Part shown: positions 41,315 through 50,641 of the stretch, one piece after another
How positions within the stretch are numbered: the first letter of the stretch is position 1
Layout: each line of letters starts with the position of its first letter
Origin: Roseomonas elaeocarpi
GTDB lineage: Bacteria > Pseudomonadota > Alphaproteobacteria > Acetobacterales > Acetobacteraceae
DNA length: 64,000 nucleotides
Assembly (NCBI RefSeq): GCF_042433915.1
Contig: NZ_JBHLUN010000001.1
Coordinates: 186,001-250,000, forward strand
Reading direction: 5' to 3'
Notes under the pieces: model-generated
Told to the model about the DNA's origin: nothing
Databases searched by the model: none
What the model saw: the letters and a program-made list of their open reading frames with translations, nothing else
Translations under genes and position numbers: made by a program

Positions 41315-42091
41315 GTGTCGGCCACCCAACGGAACACGGTGCTGGAGCAGCTCCGCGCTCAGGTTTCGCGGCTGGAACGCGGCTCCACCGTCTGCGACGC
41401 GGTGCCGCTCTGCGCCCCCATCGACGGTTGGCTGCCCGACAACGGCCTCCTGCGCGGGGCGGTGCACGAGGTGCTGTCGGGCGACGAGGGCGCGGCGGTC
41501 GGCTTCTGCGCCATGGTGCTCGGTCGCCTCGGCGGCACCGTGGCCTGGATCGCGCCGGAGCCGGACGCGGCACCGGAAGGGCTGCGGCGCTTCGGGCTGG
41601 AACCCGCCGCGATCCTGTTCGTCGCGGCCACCGAGCCCGCCGACGCGCTCTGGGCGATGGAAGAGGCACTGCGTTGTTCCGCCCTGGCCGGCGCGCTGCT
41701 GGTCACCGCCTCGCCCGGCCTCGCCGCTGCGCGCCGCCTTCAGCTGGCGGCGGAGGCAGGGGGCGGGCTCGGCCTGCTGCTGCGGCCGGATGAAGGCGCC
41801 GCGCTGCCCACCGCGGCGCTGACCCGCTGGCGCGTCGCGGCGGCGCACGAAAGTTCCACGGGGTCGGCCGCTCCCAGTCGGCAGCCCCGCTGGCAGCCCC
41901 GCTGGCAGTTCTCCTGGCAGCCGTCCTGGCGGCTGGAACTGCTGCGCGCGCGGGCGGGCCGTGCCGGGCAGTGGCAGGTGCGCTGGGAAGCCGAGACCCG
42001 CCGCCTCGCGGTCGAGACGACCGAAGGTGAATCGGCCGGGCATGAACCGCTCGGGCATGAACCAACAGGACCGGGGGCGATCCGGGCATGA
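41315..42091 (+). CDS. imuA: ImuA (SOS mutagenesis, RecA/SulA-like)
   Basis: 258 residues, first gene of the SOS mutasome operon. RAQVSRLERGSTVCDAVPLC, then LPDNGLLRGAVHEVLSGDEG and AAVGFCAMVLGRLGGTVAWI are typical of ImuA, which helps ImuB and DnaE2 carry out error-prone bypass of DNA lesions. The C-terminal part has a curious run of W-Q-P-R/S units (RQPRWQPRWQFSWQPSWR) and a GHEP repeat before the stop, encoded by short tandem repeats. GTG at 41315 is the start; a perfect LexA site lies 106 bases upstream. The stop overlaps the imuB ATG. Confidence 0.88.
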   Translation: MSATQRNTVLEQLRAQVSRLERGSTVCDAVPLCAPIDGWLPDNGLLRGAVHEVLSGDEGAAVGFCAMVLGRLGGTVAWIAPEPDAAPEGLRRFGLEPAAILFVAATEPADALWAMEEALRCSALAGALLVTASPGLAAARRLQLAAEAGGGLGLLLRPDEGAALPTAALTRWRVAAAHESSTGSAAPSRQPRWQPRWQFSWQPSWRLELLRARAGRAGQWQVRWEAETRRLAVETTEGESAGHEPLGHEPTGPGAIRA

Positions 42092-43629
42092 GCCGCCGGA
42101 TCCTGGCCGCCTTTCTGCCCCGGCTGGGGGCGCAGCGCCTGCGGCGGCTGCATCGGGCGCCCTGTGACCAGCCGCCCACGGCGACGGGCGACCCTGCCAC
42201 CCGGCCCCTGGCCACCTGGCGCGTGCAAGGCAACCGCCGCCTGCTGGACAGCGTGGATGCACCGGCCCTGCCGCCCGGCCTGCTCCACCCCGGGCAGGCT
42301 CTGGCGGATGCCCAGGCCCTGTGCCCCGACCTCCTCCTCCATCCTGCGGACCCGGCGGCGGAAGCGGCGCTGCTGCACCGGCTGGCGCTCTGGTGCCTGC
42401 GCTTCACGCCGGTCGTGGCGGTGGAGGGGGCCGACGGCCTGCTGCTCGACACCACCGGCTCGGCCGCGCTGTTCGGGGGGGAGCGCGCGCTGGTGGCGCG
42501 CCTGCGCGACGCCCTGCGGCGCGCCGGCTTCACGGCCCGCGTGGTGGCCGCGGCCACGCCGGGCATGGCGGCGGCGCTGTCGCGCAGCGTGGAAAGCGAC
42601 CTCGCCGTCCCGCCCGGCGAGGAAGCAACGGCGCTCCGCGGCTCACCCATCGGCGTGCTGCGGCTGCCCGGCGACACGGTGGCGCAGCTCCGGCGGCTCG
42701 GCCTGCGCAACCTGGCCGAGCTCGCCGCCCAGCCGCGCGCGCCCCTGGTGCGGCGCTTCGGGGCGGAGGTGATGGCGGCACTCGACGACGCCACCGGGCA
42801 GCGCGCCCGGCCGCTGCGCTCCGTCCGTCCACCGGCGGACTTCACCGCGGCGCGCGACCTGCCGGAGCCGATCCTTACCCGCGCCGCCATCGACCTCCAG
42901 GCCGATCGCCTGCTGCACGAGCTCTGCGCCTCGCTGCGACAGGCGGGGCAGGGCGCGCGTCGCCTGCGCTTCGCGGGGTTCCGGGTGGATGGCGAGGTGC
43001 AGGAACTCGCCGTCGGCACGCTTCTGCCCAGCGCCGACCCCGCCCACCTCGCGCGGCTGCTGCGGGAACCGCTGGGCACGCTGCGGCCGGATCTGGGCTT
43101 CGAGCGCCTCGTGCTGGAGGCCACGGAAACCAACCCCCTCCCGCCGGAGCAGCTGCACGCCGCCACCCTGGGCCCGGCCGGGGCGGAGCGGCAGGCCCTG
43201 GCCGCGCTGGTGGACCGGCTGCGGCAGCGCACGCGCGTGTGGCGCGCGGCGCCGCGGCCCGCGCACCTGCCGGAACACGCCGTCGCCCGCGCCGCGCCGC
43301 TCTCCCCCGAAACACCGCTGCCATCCGGCTGGGGCCTGCGGCAACGGCCGGTGCGCCTCCTGCGCCGCCCCAGGCCGCTGGGCGTGCTGGCCGAGGTCCC
43401 GGACGGGCCGCCGCTGCGCCTCATCCTCGGGCGGAACACTTATCGCGTCCTGCGCGCGGCCGGGCCGGAACGGCTGGAACCGCCCTGGTGGGAAGACGGG
43501 CCGCCCCGTGCGCGGCGCGACTACTTCCGCCTGCAGACCGCCGGCGGCCCACGCCTCTGGGTGTGCCGGCTGGGCGAGAACCGCGCCGACGCGCCGGCCC
43601 GGTGGTTCCTGCACGGCTACTTCGCCTGA
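42088..43629 (+). CDS. imuB: ImuB (catalytically inactive Y-family polymerase-like protein)
   Basis: 513 residues. The N-terminal SRRILAAFLPRLGAQRLRRL lacks the catalytic acids of Y-family polymerases, as in ImuB. Further on VVAVEGADGLLLDTTGSAAL, AATPGMAAALSRSVESDLAV, LRLPGDTVAQLRRLGLRNLA and LAAQPRAPLVRRFGAEVMAA follow the polymerase palm/thumb order. The C-terminal region (LILGRNTYRVLRAAGPERLE, PPWWEDGPPRARRDYFRL and LYRLGENRADAPARWFLHGY-like end) is the usual tail. ImuB is the hub binding ImuA, DnaE2 and the beta clamp. ATG overlaps the imuA stop (ATGA). Confidence 0.9.
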   Translation: MSRRILAAFLPRLGAQRLRRLHRAPCDQPPTATGDPATRPLATWRVQGNRRLLDSVDAPALPPGLLHPGQALADAQALCPDLLLHPADPAAEAALLHRLALWCLRFTPVVAVEGADGLLLDTTGSAALFGGERALVARLRDALRRAGFTARVVAAATPGMAAALSRSVESDLAVPPGEEATALRGSPIGVLRLPGDTVAQLRRLGLRNLAELAAQPRAPLVRRFGAEVMAALDDATGQRARPLRSVRPPADFTAARDLPEPILTRAAIDLQADRLLHELCASLRQAGQGARRLRFAGFRVDGEVQELAVGTLLPSADPAHLARLLREPLGTLRPDLGFERLVLEATETNPLPPEQLHAATLGPAGAERQALAALVDRLRQRTRVWRAAPRPAHLPEHAVARAAPLSPETPLPSGWGLRQRPVRLLRRPRPLGVLAEVPDGPPLRLILGRNTYRVLRAAGPERLEPPWWEDGPPRARRDYFRLQTAGGPRLWVCRLGENRADAPARWFLHGYFA

Positions 43630-43639
43630 GGCTGGGCCC

Positions 43640-46600
43640 GTGAAAAACGCCATGCTTCCCGGCTACGTGGAACTGTCGCCGCGTTCCAACTTCTCGCTGC
43701 TCGACGGGGCGTCGCACCCGGCGGAACTGGTGCTGCGCGCGCAGGAGCTGGGCCATGCCGCGATCGGGCTGTGCGACACCAACAGCCTCGGCGGCATCGT
43801 GCGCGCCCATGTCGCGGCGCGCGAACTCGAGCTGCCCTTCGTGCCCGGCGTGCGGCTGCGCCTCGCGGACGGGGGCGAATACCTCGCCTGGCCCACCAGC
43901 CGCGCGAGCTACGGCCGGCTGACCCGGCTGCTGTCGGAGGCCAGGATGCGCGCGCCCAAGGGCGAGGAAGCGGTGGAGCGGGACGCCCTGCTGCGATCGG
44001 CCGAAGGACTCTGCCTCGCCGCCGTGTCGCCGGTGCGGCCCGACCTGCGCTTCGCGGAACAGCTCGGCCGGGACGCGGCGGCGCTGCGCGGGCGGCTGCC
44101 GCTGCCGCTCTTCTGCACCGCCACGATCCGCTTCGACGACATCGACGAGGACCGGCTGGAGGCCCTCGACGAGCTGACGCGGGTGCTGGGCATCGAGCTG
44201 CTGGCCACCAACGAGGTGCGCTACCACGTCGCGGAACGGCGGCCGCTGGCCGACCTGCTCACCGCCATCCGGCTGCGCACCACGGTGGACAACCTCGGCG
44301 AGGCAGCCGAGCCCAATGCCGAGCGCCACCTGAAATCCCCCGCCGAGATGGTGCGCCTGTTCCGCCGCGCGCCGCAGGCCGTGCGCAACACCCTGCGCGT
44401 GCTGGAAGCGACGCGCGGCTTCTCGCTGGACCAGCTGCGCTATGAATATCCGGAAGAAATCCTCGACCCCGGGCGGACCGCGCAGCAGACCCTGGCGGCG
44501 CGTGTCGCGGCGGCCGCGGCGGAACGCTGGACCGTGGTGCCCGAGGCGATCGAGGCACGCCTGCGCGAGGAGCTCTCGCTGATCGGCCGCCTCGACTACG
44601 CCCGCTACTTCCTGACGGTGCACGAGATCGTCCGCTTCGCGCGGGCGCAGGGCATCCTCTGCCAGGGTCGCGGTTCCGCCGCCAACTCGGCGGTCTGCTT
44701 CGTGCTGGGCATCACCGCCGTGGACCCCGGCAAGCACGACCTGCTGTTCGAGCGCTTCCTGTCGGAAAACCGCGGCGAGCCGCCCGACATCGACATCGAC
44801 TTCGAGCACGAGCGCCGCGAGGAGGTGATCCAGCACCTGTATCAGCGCTACGGGCGTGAGCGCGCGGCGATCTGCGCCACCGTGATCCGCTACCGCGACC
44901 GCTCCGCCATCCGCGAGGTCGGCCGCGCCATGGGCCTGTCGGAGGACGTGACCGCCCGCCTCGCCCGGGCGAGCTGGGGACCGGGACGCGAGATGACGCT
45001 GCACGCGCTGGCCGCGGAGCTCGGCCTCGACACCCGCGACCGCCGGCTGCGCCAGGCGCTGACGCTGGCCACCGAGATCCGGGGCTTCCCGCGCCACCTC
45101 GCGACCCATGTGGGCGGCTTCGTGATCACGCGCGGCCCCTTGACGGAGTTGGTGGTGGTCGGCCGCGCGGCGATGGACGGGCGCACCGTGCTGGAATGGG
45201 ACAAGGACGACATCACCGCCCTGGGCATCCTCAAGGTCGACGTGCTGGGCCTGGGGATGCTGAGCTGCCTCCGGCGGGCCTTCACCCTGATGGAGCGGCA
45301 TACCGGCCGGCGGCCGCAGCTCCACGCGATCGAGGGGGACTGCGCCGAAACCTTCGCGATGCTCCGCCGCGGCGACAGCCTGGGCGTGTTCCAGGTGGAA
45401 AGCCGGGCGCAGATGAACATGCTGCCCCGCCTGCGCCCGCGCGCCTTCTACGACCTGGTGATCCAGGTCGCGATCGTGCGCCCCGGCCCGATCCAGGGCG
45501 ACATGGTGCATCCCTACCTGCGCCGTCGCCAACACCTGGAGGAGGTCATCTATCCCCGCCCCGGCGAGGGCTTCGGCCCGCCCGACGAGATGGAGCGCGT
45601 CCTTGGCCGCACGCTGGGCGTGCCGCTGTTCCAGGAACAGGCGATGCGGCTGGCCATCGTGGCGGCCGGCTTTTCCCCGGCCGAGGCCGACGACCTGCGC
45701 CGCGCCATGGCGACCTTCAAGTACACCAAAGGTGTCGGCCAGTACCGCGACCGCCTCGTGGAAGGGATGGTGGCGCGCGGCTACGAGCGGGCGCTGGCGG
45801 AGCGCGTGTTCCGGCAGATCGAGGGCTTCGGCTCCTACGGCTTTCCCGAAAGCCACGCGGCGAGCTTCGCGCAGCTCGTCTACACCTCGGCCTGGATCAA
45901 GTGCCACCACCCAGGCGTCTTCGCCGCGGCGCTGCTGAACTCGCAGCCCATGGGCTTCTACGCGCCGGCGCAGATCGTGCGCGACGCGCGGGCGCACGGC
46001 GTGGCGGTGCGCCCGCTCGACCTCAACAGCAGCGAATGGGACAGCACGCTGGAGTCCGACCACGGGAGCACCGGCGGGCTGGCGCTGCGCCTCGGCCTGC
46101 GCCTGGCGCGCGGCCTGACCGAGCGCGACGGGCAGGCGCTGGTGGCGGCGCGGGCGGCCGGCAACGGCTCCCCCTTCGGCTCGGTGCGGGAGGTGGCGGG
46201 GCGCTCCGGCATCGGGCGGCGCGGGATCGAGGCGCTGGCGGCGGCCGACGCCTTCGCGGCCTCGGGCCTCGGGCGGCGCGAAGCGCTGTGGGACGCGGCG
46301 GCGCTGGGCAGCGGCGTGGAGGACCTGCCGCTCTTCGCGGTGGGTCGCGCCGAGGCGGCGGTGGCGGCCCCGCGCCTTCAGCGGGAAGCGGCGCCGCTTC
46401 TGCCGCCGGAGCGTGCGGGCGAGCAGGTGGTGGAAGACTACCGCAGCACCACGCTGTCGCTGCGCCCGCACCCGCTGGCCCTGTTGCGGCCCGGGCTGCA
46501 ACGGCTGGGCTGGGACGACACGCGGCGGCTGGACACCGCCCCCAGCGGCACACGGGTGCGGGTGCCGGGCCTGGTGCTGATGCGCCAGCGGCCGGGCAGC

Positions 46601-46825
46601 GCCAAGGGCATCGTCTTCGTGACCACCGAGGACGAGCACGGCGTCGCCAACCTCGTGATCTACCCGGACATCGTGGCGCGCGACCACGCCGTGCTGGTGG
46701 GCGCGCGCCTGATCCTGGCGGAAGGCCGGGTGGAGCGCGAGGAGGCCGACACCGAGGTGCCGGTGATCCACCTCGTGGTGCGGCGCCTCCTCGACCGCAC
46801 CGACCTGCTGGACGCCCTGGGGTGA
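43640..46825 (+). CDS. dnaE2: Error-prone DNA polymerase DnaE2
   Basis: About 1061 residues, the normal size. PHP domain at the N-terminus (YVELSPRSNFSLLDGASHPA, HAAIGLCDTNSLGG), then the C-family palm with PPDIDIDFEHERREEVIQHL and the finger/thumb GRGSAANSAVCFVLGITAVD, ALGILKVDVLGLGMLSCLRR and YGFPESHAASFAQLVYTSAW. The C-terminal OB-like domain ends RLLDRTDLLDALG. Third gene of the SOS-regulated translesion operon. GTG at 43640 was chosen, with GAGG about ten bases upstream; ATG at 43652 is equally possible and loses four residues. Confidence 0.93.
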   Translation: MKNAMLPGYVELSPRSNFSLLDGASHPAELVLRAQELGHAAIGLCDTNSLGGIVRAHVAARELELPFVPGVRLRLADGGEYLAWPTSRASYGRLTRLLSEARMRAPKGEEAVERDALLRSAEGLCLAAVSPVRPDLRFAEQLGRDAAALRGRLPLPLFCTATIRFDDIDEDRLEALDELTRVLGIELLATNEVRYHVAERRPLADLLTAIRLRTTVDNLGEAAEPNAERHLKSPAEMVRLFRRAPQAVRNTLRVLEATRGFSLDQLRYEYPEEILDPGRTAQQTLAARVAAAAAERWTVVPEAIEARLREELSLIGRLDYARYFLTVHEIVRFARAQGILCQGRGSAANSAVCFVLGITAVDPGKHDLLFERFLSENRGEPPDIDIDFEHERREEVIQHLYQRYGRERAAICATVIRYRDRSAIREVGRAMGLSEDVTARLARASWGPGREMTLHALAAELGLDTRDRRLRQALTLATEIRGFPRHLATHVGGFVITRGPLTELVVVGRAAMDGRTVLEWDKDDITALGILKVDVLGLGMLSCLRRAFTLMERHTGRRPQLHAIEGDCAETFAMLRRGDSLGVFQVESRAQMNMLPRLRPRAFYDLVIQVAIVRPGPIQGDMVHPYLRRRQHLEEVIYPRPGEGFGPPDEMERVLGRTLGVPLFQEQAMRLAIVAAGFSPAEADDLRRAMATFKYTKGVGQYRDRLVEGMVARGYERALAERVFRQIEGFGSYGFPESHAASFAQLVYTSAWIKCHHPGVFAAALLNSQPMGFYAPAQIVRDARAHGVAVRPLDLNSSEWDSTLESDHGSTGGLALRLGLRLARGLTERDGQALVAARAAGNGSPFGSVREVAGRSGIGRRGIEALAAADAFAASGLGRREALWDAAALGSGVEDLPLFAVGRAEAAVAAPRLQREAAPLLPPERAGEQVVEDYRSTTLSLRPHPLALLRPGLQRLGWDDTRRLDTAPSGTRVRVPGLVLMRQRPGSAKGIVFVTTEDEHGVANLVIYPDIVARDHAVLVGARLILAEGRVEREEADTEVPVIHLVVRRLLDRTDLLDALG

Positions 46826-47022
46826 GTGGCATGAAGGGGGAGCTTGGGGCCTGTGGCATGGCTCTCTGGGATGGCCCTGGAGTGACCGCTCGGCACGGCC
46901 TCCCAAGGCGCTCGCCCGAAGGGTCCGGACCGAGCGTGTCGGGCACGGCGCTGGGCAGGCGCCGGCCGACGTGGCTTGATGCCGCTCCCGGGGGCTGCGG
47001 CCTGCCGGAGAAGGAGAGAACC

Positions 47023-47208
47023 ATGCCCGAGATCGTCGTCTTTGCCGCCACGGGGCGCAGCACGGAACAGAAGCGCGGGTTGTGCCGCGACATCACCGAA
47101 GCCATGGTCCGCAACTTCGGGGTCGCGGCCGACCAGGTGACGGTGCAGATCGTGGAATCGTCCCTGGACAGCAAGAGCAAGGGCGGGGTGCTGTTCAGCG
47201 ACCGCTGA
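47023..47208 (+). CDS. 4-oxalocrotonate tautomerase-family enzyme
   Basis: 61 residues, the standard size. After Met removal Pro1 is the catalytic base (MPEIVVFAATGRSTEQKRGL). CRDITEAMVRNFGVAADQVT and VQIVESSLDSKSKGG follow the family fold. These small enzymes form hexamers and catalyse enol-keto tautomerisation. An AAGGAGA site precedes the ATG by six or seven bases. No catabolic partner genes are nearby, so the substrate is unknown. Confidence 0.85.
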   Translation: MPEIVVFAATGRSTEQKRGLCRDITEAMVRNFGVAADQVTVQIVESSLDSKSKGGVLFSDR

Positions 47209-47378
47209 GCGCCGGGGGGGACTTCGCCGGACCGGCCGCCCGCCGCCTGCCAGGGTGGGCGGTTCCGCCACCCCTGCCGTGGCGGGGGATCAGCCCTCCC
47301 GAAGGGTGATGGCCGGGGCGTTGTCCACGGGGGTCCTTCCATGGCCAGATGCGCCCCCGTCCGGCGCAAAGGCCCAGC

Positions 47379-48053
47379 ATGACCCTCTCCCCGACCACGG
47401 CCCCCCTCCCGCTCGATCCGGAGCGGGACGTGCTGATCGTGGTGGATGTGCAGCCCGACTTCATGCCGGGCGGCGCCCTGCCGGTTTCCGACGGGGACGC
47501 GGTGCTCCATCCCGTCAACGCCCTGCTGCACCGCTTCGGCCACGCGGTGGCGACGCAGGACTGGCACCCGGCCGATCACCTGTCCTTCGCCAGCCAGCAT
47601 CCCGGAAACCTGCCCTTCGGGATCGTGCAACTCGATTACGGGGATCAGATCGTCTGGCCCGACCACTGCGTGCAGGGAACGGCCGGCGCCGCGCTGCACC
47701 CGCTGCTGCACAGCGACCGGTTGCGCGCCGTGTTCCGCAAGGGCGTTCGGCGCGCGGTCGACAGCTACAGCGGCTTCGTCGAGAACGACCGGCGCACGCC
47801 CACGGGGCTGGAGGGCTACCTGCGCGGCACCGGCGCGCGGCGGGTATTCGTGTGCGGCCTGGCCACGGACTTCTGCGTGTCCGCCACGGCGATCGGGGCG
47901 GCCGAGCGCGGCTTCGAAACCTGGCTGGTGGGCGATGCGTCCCGCGCCATCGCGGCGCCCGAGCCGGCTGGTGGCACCAGCCTGGACCGCGCCATGGCCG
48001 CGATGGCCGCGGCGGGCGTCGGGACCACCACCAGCGCGGCGCTGCTGGGGTAG
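47379..48053 (+). CDS. pncA: Nicotinamidase/pyrazinamidase (EC 3.5.1.19)
   Basis: 224 residues. Catalytic Asp in VLIVVDVQPDFMPGGALPVS, metal-site Asp and His in ATQDWHPADHLSF, catalytic Lys in AVFRKGVRRAVDSYSGF and nucleophile Cys in VCGLATDFCVSATA, with the nearby QIVWPDHCVQGTAGA. Together these define PncA, which deamidates nicotinamide to nicotinate in NAD salvage. ATG at 47379 was chosen over an earlier in-frame ATG at 47349 because the conserved region begins shortly after. It stands alone in its strand context. Confidence 0.92.
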   Translation: MTLSPTTAPLPLDPERDVLIVVDVQPDFMPGGALPVSDGDAVLHPVNALLHRFGHAVATQDWHPADHLSFASQHPGNLPFGIVQLDYGDQIVWPDHCVQGTAGAALHPLLHSDRLRAVFRKGVRRAVDSYSGFVENDRRTPTGLEGYLRGTGARRVFVCGLATDFCVSATAIGAAERGFETWLVGDASRAIAAPEPAGGTSLDRAMAAMAAAGVGTTTSAALLG

Positions 48054-48307
48054 AGCAAATCCCGATCGGGTGAAGACGCCCGGAAAAACAACAGTCTGAA
48101 GCGCTTCGCGTAAGCCAGGGCGAACGGAAGCCGCTCTGGAAACTCCGTCGCGTAGCCCGGTGCGTCCGGACTCATGCCGGGCCGGCGGATGCCCCGCCGG
48201 AGGCGCGGCGCCGCGGTGAAGGACGGCGCCCGCCGTGCCGGAAGGCCCCGCCGCCGGTAGCGCGGCGGGCAGCACTCACCGAGGGGGAGGCGAACTCCCC
48301 CGGCGGA

Positions 48308-48523
48308 TCACTCCTTGCGCTCTTCCGCCTCGTCGTCCTCGTCCTCGTCGCCGTACTCGACCTCGGCGCCCCCCACCACGGCCAGGCAGTCGGCATAGGT
48401 CGAGAGGATCCAGTCCCGGTCGAAGCGCGCGGTCTCGCCTTCGGAGCGCATGATGAGCTGCAGCAGCGCCAGCGCCACGGCCGGCTCGCTGTCGCCGCTG
48501 ACCCGGATGTCGGGATCGGGCAT
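48308..48523 (-). CDS. Small acidic protein, unknown function
   Basis: 71 residues. MPDPDIRVSGDSEPAVALAL and LQLIMRSEGETARFDRDWIL begin a helical region; DCLAVVGGAEVEYGDEDEDD then leads into a strongly acidic tail (DEDEDDEAEERKE). The start has a clear AAGGAG ribosome site on the - strand. No signal, membrane segment or recognised domain. Likely a conserved small Acetobacteraceae protein. Upstream on the - strand is the TlpA-like gene. Confidence 0.65.
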   Translation of the reverse strand: MPDPDIRVSGDSEPAVALALLQLIMRSEGETARFDRDWILSTYADCLAVVGGAEVEYGDEDEDDEAEERKE

Positions 48524-48591
48524 GGTCGGACTCCTTAACCTAGGATGCAGCTTCTAAGCCCCCGCGCCGCCGGTGGCTGCAAGGGGACCGA

Positions 48592-49227
48592 TCACGTGGC
48601 AGTGGGCTTGTCGCCCGCCGGCAGTGCATCGCCACCCCGAGGGCCGGCGAGACGGCGGATCGCGGCCAACTTGTCGGGCGCATCCCAGGCGGCGGCCCCT
48701 TCCAGCCGCGCGACCTCCTGCCCCTGCCGGTCCAGAATCACCGTGGTCGGCAGGCCCCGGATCCCCAGCTGCCGCCCGGCCGCCCCCTGCGGGTCGAGCC
48801 AGATCGCCAAGTTGCGCACTCCGTGGGCGGCGTAGAAGCCCTTGACCTGCGGCGCCCCGCCACGGTCGGAAGACAGCGGCAGCACCGCGATCCCGTCCCC
48901 CGCCAGCGCCGCGGCGAGGCGGTCGAGCGAGGGCATCTCCTCGACGCAGGGGCCGCACCAGGTGGCCCAGAAGTTCATCACCACGCCCTGGCCACGGAAC
49001 TCCCCCAGGGTCTTCGCCGTCCCCTCCGCATCGGTGAATCGCAGGGCGGGCAGGGGCTTCGGCTCGCCTTCCCGCAGCTGGCCCAGATCGCCGGAAGGGC
49101 CGCCGCCCTGCGTTCCCCCTTGGGCCCGCGCTGGACGCGCGGGGAGGGTCATGCTCAACGTGCCAGCGCTCAGCGCCCCCGTTGCCAGCGTGGCAGCCAG
49201 GGCTTGGCGGCGTCCGATCCTCAGCAC
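48592..49227 (-). CDS. TlpA-like thioredoxin-family protein, exported
   Basis: 211 residues. GTG start at 49227 with GGAGGAG five or six bases upstream. A Tat-type or Sec signal peptide (RIGRRQALAATLATGALSAG, cleavage near ARPARA-Q) is followed by a thioredoxin fold with the redox motif FWATWCGPCVEEM and the cis-Pro region IRGLPTTVILDRQGQEVARL. TlpA/ResA relatives reduce periplasmic disulphides, for example during cytochrome c or cytochrome oxidase assembly. It is divergent from argH, with only 16 bases between the two start codons. Confidence 0.85.
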   Translation of the reverse strand: MLRIGRRQALAATLATGALSAGTLSMTLPARPARAQGGTQGGGPSGDLGQLREGEPKPLPALRFTDAEGTAKTLGEFRGQGVVMNFWATWCGPCVEEMPSLDRLAAALAGDGIAVLPLSSDRGGAPQVKGFYAAHGVRNLAIWLDPQGAAGRQLGIRGLPTTVILDRQGQEVARLEGAAAWDAPDKLAAIRRLAGPRGGDALPAGDKPTAT

Positions 49228-49243
49228 GGGAACTCCTCCGTTC

Positions 49244-50641
49244 GTGTCCAGCAGCAGCAACGATCCCAATAACGCGTGGGGCGGCCGCTACGCCGAGGGA
49301 CCCTCGGCGGTGATGCAGGCCATCAATGCCTCCATCGGCTTCGACCGCGAGATGTGGCGCCAGGATATCCGCGGCAGCCTCGCCCACGCGGCGATGCTGG
49401 CCCATGTGGGGATCATCTCCACCGAGGACGAGACCCGCATCCGCGAAGGCCTCGACGCCATCGCCGGTGAGATCGAGCGCGGCGAGTTCCCCTTCAGCGA
49501 GGCGCTGGAGGACATCCACATGAACGTGGAGGCGAGGCTCACCGAGCGCGTGGGCGAGGCCGGCAAGCGCCTCCACACCGGCCGGTCCCGCAACGACCAG
49601 GTGGCGCTGGACGTCCGCCTGTGGACCCGCGACGCGATCGACGGCCTCGACGCGCAGCTGGCCGACACCATGCGCGCCCTGGTGGCGCGCGCGGCCGAGC
49701 ACGCGGCCACCGTGATGCCGGGCTTCACCCACCTGCAGCCGGCGCAGCCCACCACGCTGGGCCACCACCTGCTGGCCTACGCCGAGATGCTCCACCGTGA
49801 CCGCGGCCGCCTCGCGGACTGCCGCCGCCGCCTGAACGAGAGCCCTCTCGGCGCCGCAGCACTCTGCGGCACCGGCTTCCCGATCGACCGGCACATGACG
49901 GCGGCCGCGCTGGGTTTCGACGGCCCGACCCGCAACAGCCTCGATAGCGTCGCCTCGCGCGACTACGCGATCGAGTTCCTTTCCGCCTGCGCCATCTGCG
50001 CCACCCACCTGTCGCGGCTGGCGGAAGAGTTCGTGATCTGGACCAACCCGTATTTCGGCTTCGTGCGGCTGAGCGACGCCTACACCACCGGCTCCTCGAT
50101 CATGCCGCAGAAGCGCAACCCCGACGCGGCGGAGCTGGTGCGGGCCAAGCCGGGGCGGATCACCGGCGCGCTGGTGGGGCTGCTGACGGTGATGAAGGGC
50201 CTGCCGCTGACCTACGGCAAGGACATGCAGGAGGACAAGGAGGGCATCTTCGACGCCGCCGCCTCACTGTCGCTCAGCCTCGCCGCCACCGCCGGCATGG
50301 TGCGCGACATGCAGCCCGACGCCGATCGCTTGCGCGCCGCGGCGGGTGCCGGCTTCTCCACCGCCACCGACCTCGCGGACTGGCTGGTGCGGGAACTCAA
50401 GCTGCCCTTCCGCGACGCGCACCACGTCACCGGCCGCCTCGTGGCCCTGGCCGAGCGGGAAGGCGTGGACCTGCCCGCCCTGACGCTGGCGCAGATGCAG
50501 ACGGTGGAGCCGCGCCTGCACGGGGGCGTGTTCGACGTGCTCTCGGTGGAAGCCTCGGTGCGCTCGCGCACCTCCTTCGGCGGCACCGCGCCCGACAACG
50601 TGGCCGCCATGGCGCGCGAATGGCAGGAAAGGCTCGGCTGA
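49244..50641 (+). CDS. argH: Argininosuccinate lyase (EC 4.3.2.1)
   Basis: 465 residues. NNAWGGRYAEGPSAVMQAIN is the usual opening; GAAALCGTGFPIDRHMTAAA and the signature GSSIMPQKRNPDAAELVRAK (fumarase/aspartase superfamily) are intact. It makes arginine and fumarate from argininosuccinate. GTG at 49244 was chosen; it has no visible ribosome site because the sequence just upstream is the TlpA-like gene's leader. The stop overlaps the next ATG (TGATG), as in many proteobacterial argH loci. Confidence 0.93.
   Translation: MSSSSNDPNNAWGGRYAEGPSAVMQAINASIGFDREMWRQDIRGSLAHAAMLAHVGIISTEDETRIREGLDAIAGEIERGEFPFSEALEDIHMNVEARLTERVGEAGKRLHTGRSRNDQVALDVRLWTRDAIDGLDAQLADTMRALVARAAEHAATVMPGFTHLQPAQPTTLGHHLLAYAEMLHRDRGRLADCRRRLNESPLGAAALCGTGFPIDRHMTAAALGFDGPTRNSLDSVASRDYAIEFLSACAICATHLSRLAEEFVIWTNPYFGFVRLSDAYTTGSSIMPQKRNPDAAELVRAKPGRITGALVGLLTVMKGLPLTYGKDMQEDKEGIFDAAASLSLSLAATAGMVRDMQPDADRLRAAAGAGFSTATDLADWLVRELKLPFRDAHHVTGRLVALAEREGVDLPALTLAQMQTVEPRLHGGVFDVLSVEASVRSRTSFGGTAPDNVAAMAREWQERLG

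Noticed and set aside
43421..46906. Very long - strand open frame of 1161 codons
   Set aside because: It is antisense to dnaE2 with shadow-type composition and no ribosome site.
48054..48307. Possible repeat element after pncA (gagcaaatcccgatcgggtg)
   Set aside because: It resembles dispersed alphaproteobacterial intergenic repeats, but only one copy was noticed here, so it is not called.
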